A stretch of 60,759 bases of DNA, taken from assembly GCF_021129175.1 (NCBI RefSeq), contig NZ_JAJOHV010000023.1, positions 1 through 60,759 of the forward strand, written 5' to 3'. The DNA is from Chromobacterium piscinae. GTDB taxonomy: Bacteria > Pseudomonadota > Gammaproteobacteria > Burkholderiales > Chromobacteriaceae. The translations under genes were made by a program, and so were the position numbers. The notes below the pieces were generated by a model, which saw nothing but the letters and a program-made list of their open reading frames with translations, had not been told where the DNA came from and searched no databases. Positions 25,003 to 35,084 of this stretch are shown in pieces (position 1 is the first letter of the stretch; each line of letters starts with the position of its first letter).

Positions 25003-27630
25003 ATGAGAGTCAAGACTCTTGCCCAGGCGATCGCCGCGATCGGCCTGCTGGGCAGCGGCTTTGCGCACGCCGCGGAAGACAGCCAACTGGAACGGGTGAC
25101 GATCACCGGTTCCAATATCAAGCGGATCGCCTCCCAAGGCGCGCTGCCGGTTGAAGTGCTGAAGAAAGAAGACATCGCCAAGACCGGTGCATCCACGGTT
25201 GTCCAGCTGCTGGAAACCTTGACTGCGGTGAATGGCGTCACTTCAGGCACTGACAGCAATAGTTTCGTGCCTGGCGCGGCCCACGCTGGCCTGCGTGGCA
25301 TGAACGACAAGTACACGCTGGTGCTGTTGAATGGCCGCCGGTTGGCGACTTACGCGCAGTTGGAAAGCGGTACTGACGCTTTCACGGATCTGAATACGCT
25401 GCCGCTGTCCGTCATCGAGTCGGTGGAAATCCTGCGCGATGGCGCGTCGGCGATTTATGGCTCCGATGCCGTGGCCGGCGTGATCAATTTCAAGACCAAG
25501 CGCAATTACCAAGGCGTTGATACCTATGCCCGCTATGGCCAGACGCAAGCAGGGGATGGCAAAGAACAGGCGGCAGGCGTTTCGGCGGGCGTAGGCGATC
25601 TGGACAAGGATGGCTACAACCTTATGGTGTCTTTCGACGCCTATCATCGCGAGCCCGTGTTCTACAGCAAGCATGAAGCGATCAAGACCCGCGATTTCCG
25701 TCGCTTCGGCGGCGCCGATAATCGCTATCTGAGCACGTGGGGCGGTTGGTCGACCGATCCGTCGTCCAAACCGTACTATGCGATGCCGTATTGCCAAAAA
25801 TCCTTGGTGACCAAGGGCAATGGCTCCACGATCTGCCCGATCGACTACGATCAGGAAGACGCTCAGGTTTCTCCTCGCACCAGCCGTTACGGTCTGTTGA
25901 CCACGCTGACCAGAAAGCTGGACGCCGATAGCCAGTTCTACATGGAGCTGGGCTTCAACCAGTCCAACACCGCTCTGCGCGGCGGCAACAATTTCCTCAA
26001 TGGCGTCAAGCTGAATCCGGGCGATGCGGCCTATCCGACGGATCCTAAGTTGATCTCCGCGTTGCAGGCTCAGCAGCCGTTCACGCCCGGCAAGGACAGC
26101 ATCACCGTCTACCGCGGCCTGAATGAGGGCTGGGGCCGGGACGTCGATTCGACCAGCAATACCTATCACGCCGTATTTGGTTATTCCACCTACTACAAGG
26201 ACTGGGATTACGACGCTTCCGTCAACTTCAGCGGCAACAATATCACCAATAAAAACCAGTCCTATCTGACCTCGCTGACGGATTCTCTGCAGACGGGCAA
26301 CCCCAGCGGCCCGACCTACAATCCGTTCATTCATGGCAATCCGGCCTCCAGCCTGACGCCTTACCAGGTGCTGACGACCGATACCGCCTCGACCAGCCTG
26401 CAAGCCTTGGAGCTGAAAGCATCCAAGAGCGAGCTGTTCCAGCTGCCGGGCGGCGCGGCCGGCTTCGCCGCAGGCATCCAATGGTGGCGCGAGACGCTGG
26501 AGAGCATACCCAGCGATTACTCGCAGCAAGGGCTAGTTCTGAATGCGGGACCGCAGTCCTACCTGAACGCCAGCCACAGCATTTTCGCGGCTTATAGCGA
26601 GCTGAACCTGCCGGTGGTCAAGAACCTGGAAGTGCAATTGGCGCTGCGCGCCGACCATTACAACGACTTCGGCAACACTATCAATCCGAAGATCGCCTTC
26701 ACGTATCGCCCCCTGAAGGAAGTGATGTTCCGCGGTTCCGCCACCTCGGGCTTCAAGGCGCCATCGTTCTCGCAACTGCGTCTGAACCGTACCGCTTATG
26801 ACTCGGTGACTGATCAGGCGCTGTGCGATCAACAGCATGTTTCCAATTGCACGCCCACCAGCACTCAAATCCGCAGTGGCGGCAACCCCAACCTGCAGCC
26901 GGAAACCAATGACAGCTTCAGCCTGGGCATGGTGCTGCAACCCATCAAGGATCTGTACGCCTCTGTCGACTTCTACCGGATCAACCAGAAGAATGTCATC
27001 AATGCGCTCGATACGGACGATGTGGTCAACAACCCGAGCAAGTACCCCGGCGCTATCGTGCGCAAACCGGCTCCTGCCGGCCAGTTGGGCGAAATCGACT
27101 ACATCAATACCCCGTACCAGAATGCGGGCGGCCTGACCACTTCCGGCCTGGACTTCGATTTGAGCTACAGCTGGTCTCTGGGTAGTTTCGGCAAGGTGAA
27201 GCTGGAAAACCAGCATAGCCGCCTGCTGAGCTACAAGGATCACAAGCTCGCATCCGATCCGTGGCTGGAAGAAGTGGATTATGCGATCCAACCGCGTTGG
27301 AAGAATGTGTTCACCGCCGAATACAGCATCAATAAGTTTTCGGCTGGCGTGACCGCTCGCAGCTATGCTGGTTATAAGGATCTGACGCAAGCCAGCAGCA
27401 GCCCTCGCTTGTTGAAGGGCAAACCGGCGCGGATACCGTCGTATACCGCTTTCGACGTTGACTTCAGCGTTTCACCGCTGAAAAAACTGACGGTGGGCGG
27501 CGGCATCAAGAACATCGGCAACCGCATTCCGCCGTACTTCATCAACGGCCAGACGCCGGGCACCTTCTCCGGCAGTTCGACCGATTTGTGGGGCCGAACC
27601 TACTATGTGAACGTCAACTACAAGTTCTGA
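25003..27630 (+). CDS. TonB-dependent outer membrane receptor
   Basis: An 875-aa protein with a signal peptide (MRVKTLAQAIAAIGLLGSGFAHA), a plug domain (LERVTITGSNIKRIASQGALP to about residue 170, including LRGMNDKYTLVLLNGRRLA and VESVEILRDGASAIYGSDAV) and a 22-strand barrel ending TYYVNVNYKF with the terminal aromatic residue. The GSNIKR and IYGSDAVAGVINFKTK blocks are typical of the large carbohydrate- or peptide-type TonB receptors of proteobacteria, and no siderophore-specific marker is seen, so the ligand is unknown. It stands alone, with a terminator just downstream. Confidence 0.9.
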   Translation: MRVKTLAQAIAAIGLLGSGFAHAAEDSQLERVTITGSNIKRIASQGALPVEVLKKEDIAKTGASTVVQLLETLTAVNGVTSGTDSNSFVPGAAHAGLRGMNDKYTLVLLNGRRLATYAQLESGTDAFTDLNTLPLSVIESVEILRDGASAIYGSDAVAGVINFKTKRNYQGVDTYARYGQTQAGDGKEQAAGVSAGVGDLDKDGYNLMVSFDAYHREPVFYSKHEAIKTRDFRRFGGADNRYLSTWGGWSTDPSSKPYYAMPYCQKSLVTKGNGSTICPIDYDQEDAQVSPRTSRYGLLTTLTRKLDADSQFYMELGFNQSNTALRGGNNFLNGVKLNPGDAAYPTDPKLISALQAQQPFTPGKDSITVYRGLNEGWGRDVDSTSNTYHAVFGYSTYYKDWDYDASVNFSGNNITNKNQSYLTSLTDSLQTGNPSGPTYNPFIHGNPASSLTPYQVLTTDTASTSLQALELKASKSELFQLPGGAAGFAAGIQWWRETLESIPSDYSQQGLVLNAGPQSYLNASHSIFAAYSELNLPVVKNLEVQLALRADHYNDFGNTINPKIAFTYRPLKEVMFRGSATSGFKAPSFSQLRLNRTAYDSVTDQALCDQQHVSNCTPTSTQIRSGGNPNLQPETNDSFSLGMVLQPIKDLYASVDFYRINQKNVINALDTDDVVNNPSKYPGAIVRKPAPAGQLGEIDYINTPYQNAGGLTTSGLDFDLSYSWSLGSFGKVKLENQHSRLLSYKDHKLASDPWLEEVDYAIQPRWKNVFTAEYSINKFSAGVTARSYAGYKDLTQASSSPRLLKGKPARIPSYTAFDVDFSVSPLKKLTVGGGIKNIGNRIPPYFINGQTPGTFSGSSTDLWGRTYYVNVNYKF

Positions 27631-27647
27631 TAGTTCCGTTCTGCCAG

Positions 27648-27669
27648 ACAGCCACCTCCGGGTGGCTGT
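27648..27669 (+). terminator. Terminator of the TonB receptor gene
   Basis: ACAGCCACC and GGTGGCTGT pair perfectly over 9 bp around a 4-base loop, followed by TTGCGTTTT, 18 bases after the stop. Confidence 0.8.
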
Positions 27670-27682
27670 TTGCGTTTTCGCC

Positions 27683-28144
27683 TCAGTCTACCCGCCTCAT
27701 GTCCACATGCAGAATCCCGCCGTCGTCGTATGGCTCCGAAACCTGCTGGAAGCCGAATGACGCGTAGAGCGCGCTGGCGTCCACCTGGGCCGACAGCATG
27801 ACGGGCGCATCCGGGAAGTGGGCCTGGCACTGCGCCACAGCCTGCTCCATCAGCGCCTTGCCCAGGCCTCGGCCGCGCGCTTCCGGCGCCACCACCACCC
27901 GGCCGATGGCCGCCGCGTCCGGGTATTTTTCGCCCGGGGCGATCAAGCGCGCGTAGGCGAGCAGCCGGCCGGCGTCGTCGCGGCCGGACAGGTGCAGGCA
28001 GCGGGTGTCCACGCCGTCCACGTCGCCGTAGATCGACTGCTGCTCCACCACGAACACTTGGTCGCGCAGTTGCAGCGCCTGGTACAGCGCGAGCGGCGTG
28101 AAGCCGTCGAAACCGTGGCAGTGCCACGCTATCTTGTTTGCCAT
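27683..28144 (-). CDS. elaA: ElaA-type GNAT N-acetyltransferase
   Basis: A 153-aa acetyltransferase of the GNAT fold. LYQALQLRDQVFVVEQQSIYGDVDGVD is the ElaA signature, and IGRVVVAPEARGRGLGKALME is the acetyl-CoA pyrophosphate-binding motif. The C-terminal ALYASFGFQQVSEPYDDGGILHVDM is also as in ElaA. The substrate is unknown; the family is a general small-molecule or protein acetylase. It is convergent with the TonB receptor gene and divergent from parC. Confidence 0.88.
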   Translation of the reverse strand: MANKIAWHCHGFDGFTPLALYQALQLRDQVFVVEQQSIYGDVDGVDTRCLHLSGRDDAGRLLAYARLIAPGEKYPDAAAIGRVVVAPEARGRGLGKALMEQAVAQCQAHFPDAPVMLSAQVDASALYASFGFQQVSEPYDDGGILHVDMRRVD

Positions 28145-28242
28145 AGTAGAATCCCCTCATCCCGGTAACGGTCGCCCTCGATGTTATGCCATCCGGCGCG
28201 GCCATATGCCCTTATCCAGATCAAGACACCAACATCAAGAAT

Positions 28243-30594
28243 ATGAACGACCACGATCTCTTCGCCCAGCCGGACGCTGCCGGCGATAACCTGCCGCCGC
28301 CGCCCGCCGCGCCGGATACCGTCGGCGGCGACTGGATTCCGCTCGACCTCTACGCCGAGCGCGCCTATCTGGAATACGCGATGAGCGTGGTCAAGGGCCG
28401 CGCGCTGCCGGAGGTGGCCGACGGCCAGAAGCCGGTGCAGCGCCGCATCCTGTACGCGATGCGCGACATGGGCCTGGTCCACGGCGCCAAGCCGGTGAAG
28501 TCGGCCCGCGTGGTGGGCGAAATCCTGGGTAAATACCACCCGCACGGCGACAGCTCGGCTTATGAGGCGCTGGTGCGGATGGCGCAGGACTTCACGCTGC
28601 GCTATCCGCTGATCGACGGCCAGGGCAACTTCGGTTCCCGCGACGGCGACGGCGCGGCGGCGATGCGTTACACCGAGGCGCGGCTGACGCCGATTGCCGA
28701 GCTCTTGTTGTCCGAGATCGACATGGGCACGGTGGACTTCGTCCCCAATTATGACGGCGCCTTCGAAGAGCCGTCGCTGCTGCCGGCCCGGCTGCCGATG
28801 GTGCTGCTCAACGGCGCCTCCGGCATCGCCGTCGGCATGGCGACGGAAATCCCGCCGCACAATCTGACCGAGGTGGCCGCCGCCTGCGTGGCGTTGCTGG
28901 ACGATCCGACGCTCGATACCGCGGCGTTGATGCAATACGTGCCGGGCCCGGACTTTCCCGGCGGCGGCCAGATCATCACCCCGGCCGCCGACATCCTGGC
29001 CGCCTACGAAACCGGCAGGGGCAGCGTGCGGGTGCGCGCCAAGTGGGAAATCGACAAGCTGGCGCGCGGCCAGTGGCGCGCCATCGTCACCGAATTGCCG
29101 CCCGGCTCGTCGGCGCAGAAGGTGCTGGCGGAGATTGAGGAAGCGACCAATCCCAAGCTGAAGGCCGGCAAGAAGCAGCTATCGCAGGATCAGCAGAACC
29201 TGAAGAAGCTGATGCTGGACCTGCTGGACCGCGTCCGCGACGAGTCCGACAGCCAAAGCCCGGTGCGGCTGGTGTTCGAGCCCAAGTCCAGCCGCCAGGA
29301 CCCGGACGAATTCATGAACATCCTGCTGGCGCAAACCAGCCTGGAAGGCAACGCCTCGATGAACCTGGTGATGATAGGCCTGGATGGCCGGCCGGGGCAG
29401 AAGGGCCTGAAGCCGATTCTTACCGAGTGGATAGACTTCCGCCGCGCCACGGTCACCCGTCGGCTGGCGCACCGCCTGGCCCAGGTGGACAAGCGCATCC
29501 ACATCCTGGAAGGCCGGATGGTCGCCTTCATCCACATCGATGAAGTGATCCGGGTGATCCGCGAGTCGGACGAGCCCAAGCCTGACCTGATCAAGGCCTT
29601 CGGCCTCACCGAGATCCAGGCCGAGGACATCCTGGAAATCCGCCTGCGCCAATTGGCGCGGCTGGAAGGCTTCAAGCTGGAGAAGGAACTGTCCGATCTG
29701 CGCGAGGAGCGTGAGGGCCTGCGCCACATCTTGGACACCCCGGACGCGCTGACCCGCCTGATCCGAGACGAAATCCAGGCCGACGCCGCCAAGTACGGCG
29801 ACAAGCGCCGCAGCGAGATCAAGGCCGCCGAGCGCGCGGTGCTGACCCAGACCACCGCCGACGAGCCGGTGACGCTGATCCTGTCGCAGAAGGGCTGGAT
29901 CCGCGCCCGCGTCGGCCACAACGTGGAGCTGGAAACGCTGAGCTTCAAGGATGGCGACGAGCTGGCGGCGGTGGTGGAGACGCGCACGGTGTGGAACGCC
30001 ATCGTGCTCGACCACAACGGCCGCGCCTACACCATCGATCCGGCCACGGTGCCGACCGGCCGCGGCGACGGCGTGCCGGTGGCGTCCTTGGTGGACCTGC
30101 AGGACGGCGCCAAGCCGGCGCAGCTGATTTCCGGCCGCGACGAGGATAAGTTCGTGGTGGCCGGCAGCGGCGGCTACGGCTTCATCGCCAAGATCGGCGA
30201 CATGGCCGGACGGGTGAAGGCCGGCAAGGCCTTCATCACGCTGGACGACAAGGAAACGGTGCTGGCGCCGGTGAGGCTGCCCGCCGCGCCGCTGGAGCAA
30301 CTGCAACTGGTGGCCGCCAGCGACAGCGGCCGCCTGCTGGCCTTCCCCGCGGCCGAGCTGAAAGAGCTGGCCAAGGGCCGCGGCCTGATGCTGATGGCGC
30401 TGGACGACGGCGCGGCGATGACCGCGGTCGGCCTGGTGGCCGGCGACAAGGCGTTGCTGTCCACCACCTCCGTCCGCGGCAAAGCGGCCGACGAGAAGCT
30501 GGCGCTGGAGGAGTTCGTCGGCAAGCGCGCCAAGAAAGGCAAGCTGATGCCCAAGAAGTGGCTGGTGGGCGCGATCCGGGAGCTGCCGATGTGA
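28243..30594 (+). CDS. parC: DNA topoisomerase IV subunit A
   Basis: The 783-aa protein is the DNA-cleaving subunit of topoisomerase IV, which decatenates daughter chromosomes. The catalytic Tyr is Y143 in [11 protein letters not shown]. The quinolone-determining region [20 protein letters not shown] has Ser104 and Glu108 at the positions equivalent to E. coli S80 and E84, so no classical fluoroquinolone-resistance change is present. The C-terminal half holds beta-pinwheel repeats. MNDHDLFAQ at 28243 was chosen as start, although a weak ribosome site leaves an ATG 57 bases upstream possible. Its stop overlaps the pilS start (TGATG). parE is not in the window. Confidence 0.95.
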   Translation: MNDHDLFAQPDAAGDNLPPPPAAPDTVGGDWIPLDLYAERAYLEYAMSVVKGRALPEVADGQKPVQRRILYAMRDMGLVHGAKPVKSARVVGEILGKYHPHGDSSAYEALVRMAQDFTLRYPLIDGQGNFGSRDGDGAAAMRYTEARLTPIAELLLSEIDMGTVDFVPNYDGAFEEPSLLPARLPMVLLNGASGIAVGMATEIPPHNLTEVAAACVALLDDPTLDTAALMQYVPGPDFPGGGQIITPAADILAAYETGRGSVRVRAKWEIDKLARGQWRAIVTELPPGSSAQKVLAEIEEATNPKLKAGKKQLSQDQQNLKKLMLDLLDRVRDESDSQSPVRLVFEPKSSRQDPDEFMNILLAQTSLEGNASMNLVMIGLDGRPGQKGLKPILTEWIDFRRATVTRRLAHRLAQVDKRIHILEGRMVAFIHIDEVIRVIRESDEPKPDLIKAFGLTEIQAEDILEIRLRQLARLEGFKLEKELSDLREEREGLRHILDTPDALTRLIRDEIQADAAKYGDKRRSEIKAAERAVLTQTTADEPVTLILSQKGWIRARVGHNVELETLSFKDGDELAAVVETRTVWNAIVLDHNGRAYTIDPATVPTGRGDGVPVASLVDLQDGAKPAQLISGRDEDKFVVAGSGGYGFIAKIGDMAGRVKAGKAFITLDDKETVLAPVRLPAAPLEQLQLVAASDSGRLLAFPAAELKELAKGRGLMLMALDDGAAMTAVGLVAGDKALLSTTSVRGKAADEKLALEEFVGKRAKKGKLMPKKWLVGAIRELPM

Positions 30595-32150
30595 TGTTCA
30601 GGACAGCCCAGCCGCAAACGCTCAGTCCCCGCGCCGCCTTGTTGTTCGTCAACGGCTTCCGCGCGTTGCTGCTGCTGGTGCTGTTCACGCTGTCGCTGCT
30701 GCCCGGCAGCGACGGCCAGTCGCTGATCGAGGGCAGCCGGCAGTTCTACGCCTGGTCCGGCATCTACCTGTTGCTGATCGGCATCTGGTATCTGTTGCGC
30801 GAAGGCAAGTTGGGCCACACGCTGCAGCTGACGTTGGCCATCGCTGCCGACATCGCGATGATGGTATGGTTGATGGCGATGAACGACGGCATCCACGGCG
30901 GCTTTGGCCTGCTGCTGCTGCCCTACCTCGCCGCCGCCGGTCTGTTGTCCACTGGCCGCTATGCGTTGTTCTACGCCGCGATCGCCACGCTGGCGCTGTT
31001 CAGCTATTCCGGTTTTGAGCACTGGCTGGGCTTGGCCCGCCAGTTTGACTTGTCCTACAGCGCGCTGCTGGCTTCCGCCTGCTTCGTCACCGCCATCGCC
31101 ACCTGGCGACTGGGCCGGATGGCGCGGGCGTCGGAGGAACTGGCGGCGCAGCGCGGCGGCGAGATCGCCAACCTCCACCACCTGAACGAACTGATCCTGC
31201 AAAGCCAGCGCGACGCGGTGGTGGTGCTGGACGAGGACGGCCACCTGCGCCAGTTCAACCTGCAGGCGGAACGCTATTTCAACCGGCTGCAGCGCGGCCA
31301 GCTGTTGCCCGAGCTGCTGCCGCTGGTGAGCCGCTGGCGCGACGACGGCTCGCCGGCGCTGTCCACCTTCGTCGAGCACAGCGCGCGCGGCCGCCAGCTG
31401 GTGGGGCGGCTGGTGCCGGTGCCGGTGCCTGAAGGCCAGATGCGCGGCGTAGTGCTGTTCATGCGCGACATGGCCGACATGGCCGAGGAAGCCAAGCGGG
31501 TGAAGCTGGCGGCGCTGGGCCGCCTCACCGCCAATATCGCGCATGAGATCCGCAATCCGCTGTCCGCCATCAGCCATGCCGGCGACCTGCTGGCCGAGGA
31601 TGAGACCGACCCGGCGCGGCAGCGCCTGCTGCGCATCGTCCAGGACAACGCCCGCCGCATCAACGGCATGGTGGAGGATGTGCTGACGCTGGGCCGGCGA
31701 GACCGCGTCCGCCGCGAACCGATAGAACTCGCCCCCTTCGTCGTCCAGCAGCTCGAGCATTTCTCGATGTCGCAGCCTGAAGCTGCCGGCGCCGTGCGCT
31801 GCGAGTTGGCCGACGATTGCCGGTTGAGCTTCGACCGCGGCCATCTGGCCCAGATACTGGGCAATCTGCTGGCCAACGCCTGGCGCCACGGCAGCCGCCG
31901 GCCCGGCTCGGTGCGGCTGCAGGCCGGCGTCGCCGAAAACCACCTGATCCTGCGCGTGATCGACGACGGCCCCGGCGTGGCCGAAGCCGACCAGGCGCGG
32001 CTGTTCGAACCCTTTTTCACCACGGAAAGCGCCGGCAGCGGCCTGGGTCTGTACATCGCCCGCGAGTTGGCCGAGGCCAACGGCGCGCGGCTGGACTACA
32101 GCCCGCCCGGCGGCGTTTTCCGGCTGATCTGTCACCTGGCCCATGACTAA
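30594..32150 (+). CDS. pilS: Sensor histidine kinase PilS
   Basis: A 518-aa inner-membrane kinase with six hydrophobic segments in the first 180 residues (for example ALLLLVLFTLSLLPG, YLLLIGIWYLL, ALLASACFVTAIATW), then a PAS domain (DAVVVLDEDGHLRQFN), a HisKA domain with phospho-acceptor His in ANIAHEIRNPLSAISHAG, and an ATPase domain (GNLLANAWRHG, DDGPGVAEADQARLFEPFFT, GSGLGLYIARELAEANG). The six-helix input and the HEIRNPLSAISHA block are typical of PilS, which senses pilin levels and controls type IV pilus genes. It overlaps pilR by 8 nt and is coupled to parC upstream. Confidence 0.92.
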   Translation: MFRTAQPQTLSPRAALLFVNGFRALLLLVLFTLSLLPGSDGQSLIEGSRQFYAWSGIYLLLIGIWYLLREGKLGHTLQLTLAIAADIAMMVWLMAMNDGIHGGFGLLLLPYLAAAGLLSTGRYALFYAAIATLALFSYSGFEHWLGLARQFDLSYSALLASACFVTAIATWRLGRMARASEELAAQRGGEIANLHHLNELILQSQRDAVVVLDEDGHLRQFNLQAERYFNRLQRGQLLPELLPLVSRWRDDGSPALSTFVEHSARGRQLVGRLVPVPVPEGQMRGVVLFMRDMADMAEEAKRVKLAALGRLTANIAHEIRNPLSAISHAGDLLAEDETDPARQRLLRIVQDNARRINGMVEDVLTLGRRDRVRREPIELAPFVVQQLEHFSMSQPEAAGAVRCELADDCRLSFDRGHLAQILGNLLANAWRHGSRRPGSVRLQAGVAENHLILRVIDDGPGVAEADQARLFEPFFTTESAGSGLGLYIARELAEANGARLDYSPPGGVFRLICHLAHD

Positions 32151-33459
32151 GACACTGCGCGTATTGATCGTCGACGACGAGCCGGACATCCGGGAGCTGC
32201 TGGAGCTGACCTTGCTGAAAATGGGCCTCGCGCCGGCATGCGCCGGCAGCGTGGCCGAAGCGCGCGCCGCGCTGGACGCCGGCGGCTTCGATCTGGCGCT
32301 GACCGATATGCGGCTGCCGGACGGCGAGGGATTGGACGTGGTCAACCACATCGGCGAGGCCGGGCTGGACGTGCCCATCGCCGTGATCACCGCCTACGGC
32401 AGCGCCGACAACGCGGTTCGGGCGATGAAGGCCGGCGCGTTCGACTATTTGCAGAAGCCAGTCAGCCTGGCGCAGCTGCGCAGTCTGGTGAAGACCGCGT
32501 TGAAGGTGGAAACGCCGGTCGCCAAGGCGGTTGCGCAGCAAAGGCTGCTCGGCGAGTCGCCGGCGATCCAGGAGGCGCTGCGGCTGGCGGACAAGCTGTC
32601 GCGCAGCCAGGCTGCGGTGTATATCGGCGGCGAGTCCGGCACCGGCAAGGAACAGGCGGCGCGCCTGATCCACGAACTGGGGCCGCGCGCGGACAAGCCC
32701 TTCGTCGCCGTCAACTGCGGCGCGATTCCGGAAGCCTTGATGGAGAGCGAATTCTTCGGCTGCCGCAAGGGCGCCTTCACCGGCGCCGACGCCGACCGCG
32801 ACGGCTTTTTCCAGCAGGCCCAGGGCGGCACGCTGTTCCTGGACGAAGTGGCGGAGCTGCCGCTAGCGATGCAGGTGAAGCTGCTGCGCGCGATCCAGGA
32901 AAAGACGGTGCGCAAGCTGGGCGCCAGCCAGGAAGAGGCCTTGGACGTCCGCATCATCTGCGCCACCCACCGCGATCTGGCGGCGCGGGTGGACTCGGGG
33001 CAGTTCCGCCAGGATCTGTATTACCGTCTCAATGTCCTGCCGCTGAAGATGCCGCCATTGCGGGAGCTGCGCGACGACATTCCCTTGTTCGCCGACAGGC
33101 TGCTGCAGCGCTTCGGCGGCCCGGCCGCGCCGCAGTTGTCGGCAGACGCGCGCCGCGCGCTGCTGGACTATGCCTACCCAGGCAACTTCCGCGAACTGGA
33201 AAACATTCTGGAGCGGGCGGTGGCCCTGGCCGCCGGCCACACGCTGTCCCGCGCCGACCTGCAGCTGACTCCTTGCGCCGACTATGCGCCGGAGCTCGGC
33301 AGCGACGAGCCGCTGCAGGACTATCTGGATCGAGTCGAGCGAGAAGCCATCGTCAAGGCGCTGGAAGGCACCCGCTACAACCGTACCCAGGCCGCGAAAA
33401 AACTGGGCGTCACTTTCCGCTCATTGCGCTACCGGATGGAGAGGCTGGGGGTGAAGTAG
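32143..33459 (+). CDS. pilR: Sigma-54-dependent response regulator PilR
   Basis: A 438-aa NtrC-type activator with a receiver domain (VLIVDDEPDIRELL, phospho-acceptor D55 in LALTDMRLP, YLQKPVSL), an AAA+ domain with Walker A GESGTGKEQ, the sigma-54-contacting GAFTGA loop and FLDEVAELPLAMQ, and a C-terminal Fis-type helix-turn-helix (KALEGTRYNRTQAAKKLGVTFRSLRYRMERLGV). With PilS it would activate pilin transcription from sigma-54 promoters; the target genes lie outside this window. The overlap with pilS shows cotranscription. It ends 52 bases before the convergent radical SAM gene. Confidence 0.93.
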   Translation: MTKTLRVLIVDDEPDIRELLELTLLKMGLAPACAGSVAEARAALDAGGFDLALTDMRLPDGEGLDVVNHIGEAGLDVPIAVITAYGSADNAVRAMKAGAFDYLQKPVSLAQLRSLVKTALKVETPVAKAVAQQRLLGESPAIQEALRLADKLSRSQAAVYIGGESGTGKEQAARLIHELGPRADKPFVAVNCGAIPEALMESEFFGCRKGAFTGADADRDGFFQQAQGGTLFLDEVAELPLAMQVKLLRAIQEKTVRKLGASQEEALDVRIICATHRDLAARVDSGQFRQDLYYRLNVLPLKMPPLRELRDDIPLFADRLLQRFGGPAAPQLSADARRALLDYAYPGNFRELENILERAVALAAGHTLSRADLQLTPCADYAPELGSDEPLQDYLDRVEREAIVKALEGTRYNRTQAAKKLGVTFRSLRYRMERLGVK

Positions 33460-33510
33460 GCGCGGTCGCATAGGGATGCGTAGGATGGCCGCTCTTCTTT
33501 CCCGTCGAGC

Positions 33511-34896
33511 CTAGACGGCTGCCGGCGCCGGCTCGGCAGCTTGCCGGCGCTTCCGCTTGCGCATCCAGTAATCCAGCACCAGCCGCTCGGGAAGGTTCAA
33601 TTTGAACGATGGGCAGCCAGTTTCGCCGTTGTACCACAGCTTGGCGCAGCCGCCGCCGCATACCGGAAACAGCGGGCAGCGGGGACAGGGCGATAGGCCA
33701 GTCTGGATGTCGGCGTACCATTCGCGGGTAACGGCCTTATCGTTGCGCGCCTGGTCTATGGTGCGGATGTGGCCGATCTTGTATTTGGGCGCATCGTATT
33801 TGGGCGTATACGGAAACTCGTAGCAGGGGTAGATATTGCCGTAGGCGTCATAGACCTCGGCGTCGGGCATCACCACCATGCAGGGCGCGATGGAGCGGGC
33901 CGGCAGGATGCGGTCGAATTCAAAACCCCGCCGGATCGCATGCGCCGTCCAGTCTATTTCCCGCGCGGCGAAGTCCGCCGCCGCCAGGCTGTCGCGGTCG
34001 GCCTGGTTGCCGCCCCAATCCACCACCGGGCGAAAATCCAGCCCCACATTGCGCGCCGCCAGCCCCCGATCGGCCAGCAGGTCTATCAGATCGGCAACCT
34101 TGTCCTGGTTGTGGCGGTTGATATTGATGCGGATTGTGACGCCGCTGCGATTGGCGCTGAATTCGGGCATGCCGGTCACGTCGACCAGATTTTGCAGGAT
34201 GATGTCGAAACTGCCGCCGCCGGCCTTGACCGGCCGCATCAGGTCGTGGGTGTGGCCGATGCCGTCCAGCGTGATCTGGAAGCTGTTGACGCGTTGTCGC
34301 TGCAGGCGCAGATACACGTCGGGTTTGAAGCTGAGCCCGTTGGTGACCATGGAGGCGAAGAAATGGACGCCGGCCGGCCCGCATTGTTCAATCAACTGGC
34401 CGCTGATGTCCTCTATCTGCTTCAGCGCCAGAATGGGTTCGCCGCCATACCAGTTGATCGCCAGCCTGGTGTAGGACTTGCGCCGCAGCGTGTCCATGAT
34501 GCGGGCGACGATGCGGGCGGAGGTGTCGTTATCCAGGTTCTTTTTGACGTGCTGCTGGCCGCAGTATCCGCAGCCCAGCTGGCAATTGGCTGTAGGCTGC
34601 AATGTCAGGCTGAGGGTATGGGTTTCGCGTATGCCGCGCTGGTTCTTTTCCAGCAGGTCCAGGAATTCGTCGCTGGTGGGCGGGACCAGCACCTCGTCGG
34701 CCCGCAATTGCAGCAGCGTCGCCTGATCGATGCGGTCGAACTCGCCGGCGAGCAGGCTGCGATAGATCCTTTCCTTGACCAGCAGCGACTTGCCGGTCCG
34801 GCTGGCGAACAGCAGGCGGGAAGGATCGGGATGGTGGGCCGGACTGACGATGTCCGAGGCGATCAGGTATCGGGACAGAACGTATTCGCCATGCAT
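33511..34896 (-). CDS. Radical SAM/SPASM peptide maturase of the RiPP locus
   Basis: This 461-aa enzyme has CQLGCGYC at residues 105-112 (C105, C109, C112, canonical CX3CX2C for the SAM-bound cluster) and NWYGGEPIL as the GGEP motif. A complete SPASM domain follows: C339, GNIYPC with C358, then CPRCPLFPVCGGGC with C404, C407, C413 and C417, and C428. That set provides ligands for two auxiliary 4Fe-4S clusters, as in peptide-modifying maturases. Residues 1-95 could form a leader-recognition region. It lies 188 bases downstream of precursor A, which is its most likely substrate. The crosslink or modification made cannot be predicted from sequence. GGGAGAGCC precedes the start. Confidence 0.9.
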   Translation of the reverse strand: MHGEYVLSRYLIASDIVSPAHHPDPSRLLFASRTGKSLLVKERIYRSLLAGEFDRIDQATLLQLRADEVLVPPTSDEFLDLLEKNQRGIRETHTLSLTLQPTANCQLGCGYCGQQHVKKNLDNDTSARIVARIMDTLRRKSYTRLAINWYGGEPILALKQIEDISGQLIEQCGPAGVHFFASMVTNGLSFKPDVYLRLQRQRVNSFQITLDGIGHTHDLMRPVKAGGGSFDIILQNLVDVTGMPEFSANRSGVTIRININRHNQDKVADLIDLLADRGLAARNVGLDFRPVVDWGGNQADRDSLAAADFAAREIDWTAHAIRRGFEFDRILPARSIAPCMVVMPDAEVYDAYGNIYPCYEFPYTPKYDAPKYKIGHIRTIDQARNDKAVTREWYADIQTGLSPCPRCPLFPVCGGGCAKLWYNGETGCPSFKLNLPERLVLDYWMRKRKRRQAAEPAPAAV

Positions 34897-34943
34897 GCTG
34901 GCTCTCCCAGGTCATCGGAACGGCAAGGCCATGCGGGCGACGC

Positions 34944-34983
34944 AGGCGGCCCGGCCACTGCCATGGCCTGGGGCGGGCCGCCT
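34944..34983 (-). promoter_or_regulatory. Hairpin between precursor A and the radical SAM gene
   Basis: AGGCGGCCCG (34944-34953) and CGGGCCGCCT (34974-34983) are perfectly complementary over 10 bp with a 20-base loop. No T-run follows on the minus strand, so a processing or stabilising hairpin, or partial attenuation, is more likely than full termination. Confidence 0.55.
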
Positions 34984-35084
34984 TTGTCGTTTCGGAGCGG
35001 CGGGCTGAAGGGCGCATCGCGTATTTCCCCGCTTCGCGCGGCGCGCCGAATCCGGCCCTCCACAGTCAGCCGGCTGGGACTGCC

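Noticed and set aside
28243-30594. Fluoroquinolone-resistance mutation in parC
   Set aside because: Ser and Glu at the two key positions (S104, E108 here) are the sensitive-type residues.
34944-34983. Rho-independent terminator between precursor A and the radical SAM gene
   Set aside because: The stem is strong but no T-run follows on the minus strand, and it would silence the maturase; a processing or stabilising hairpin is more likely.
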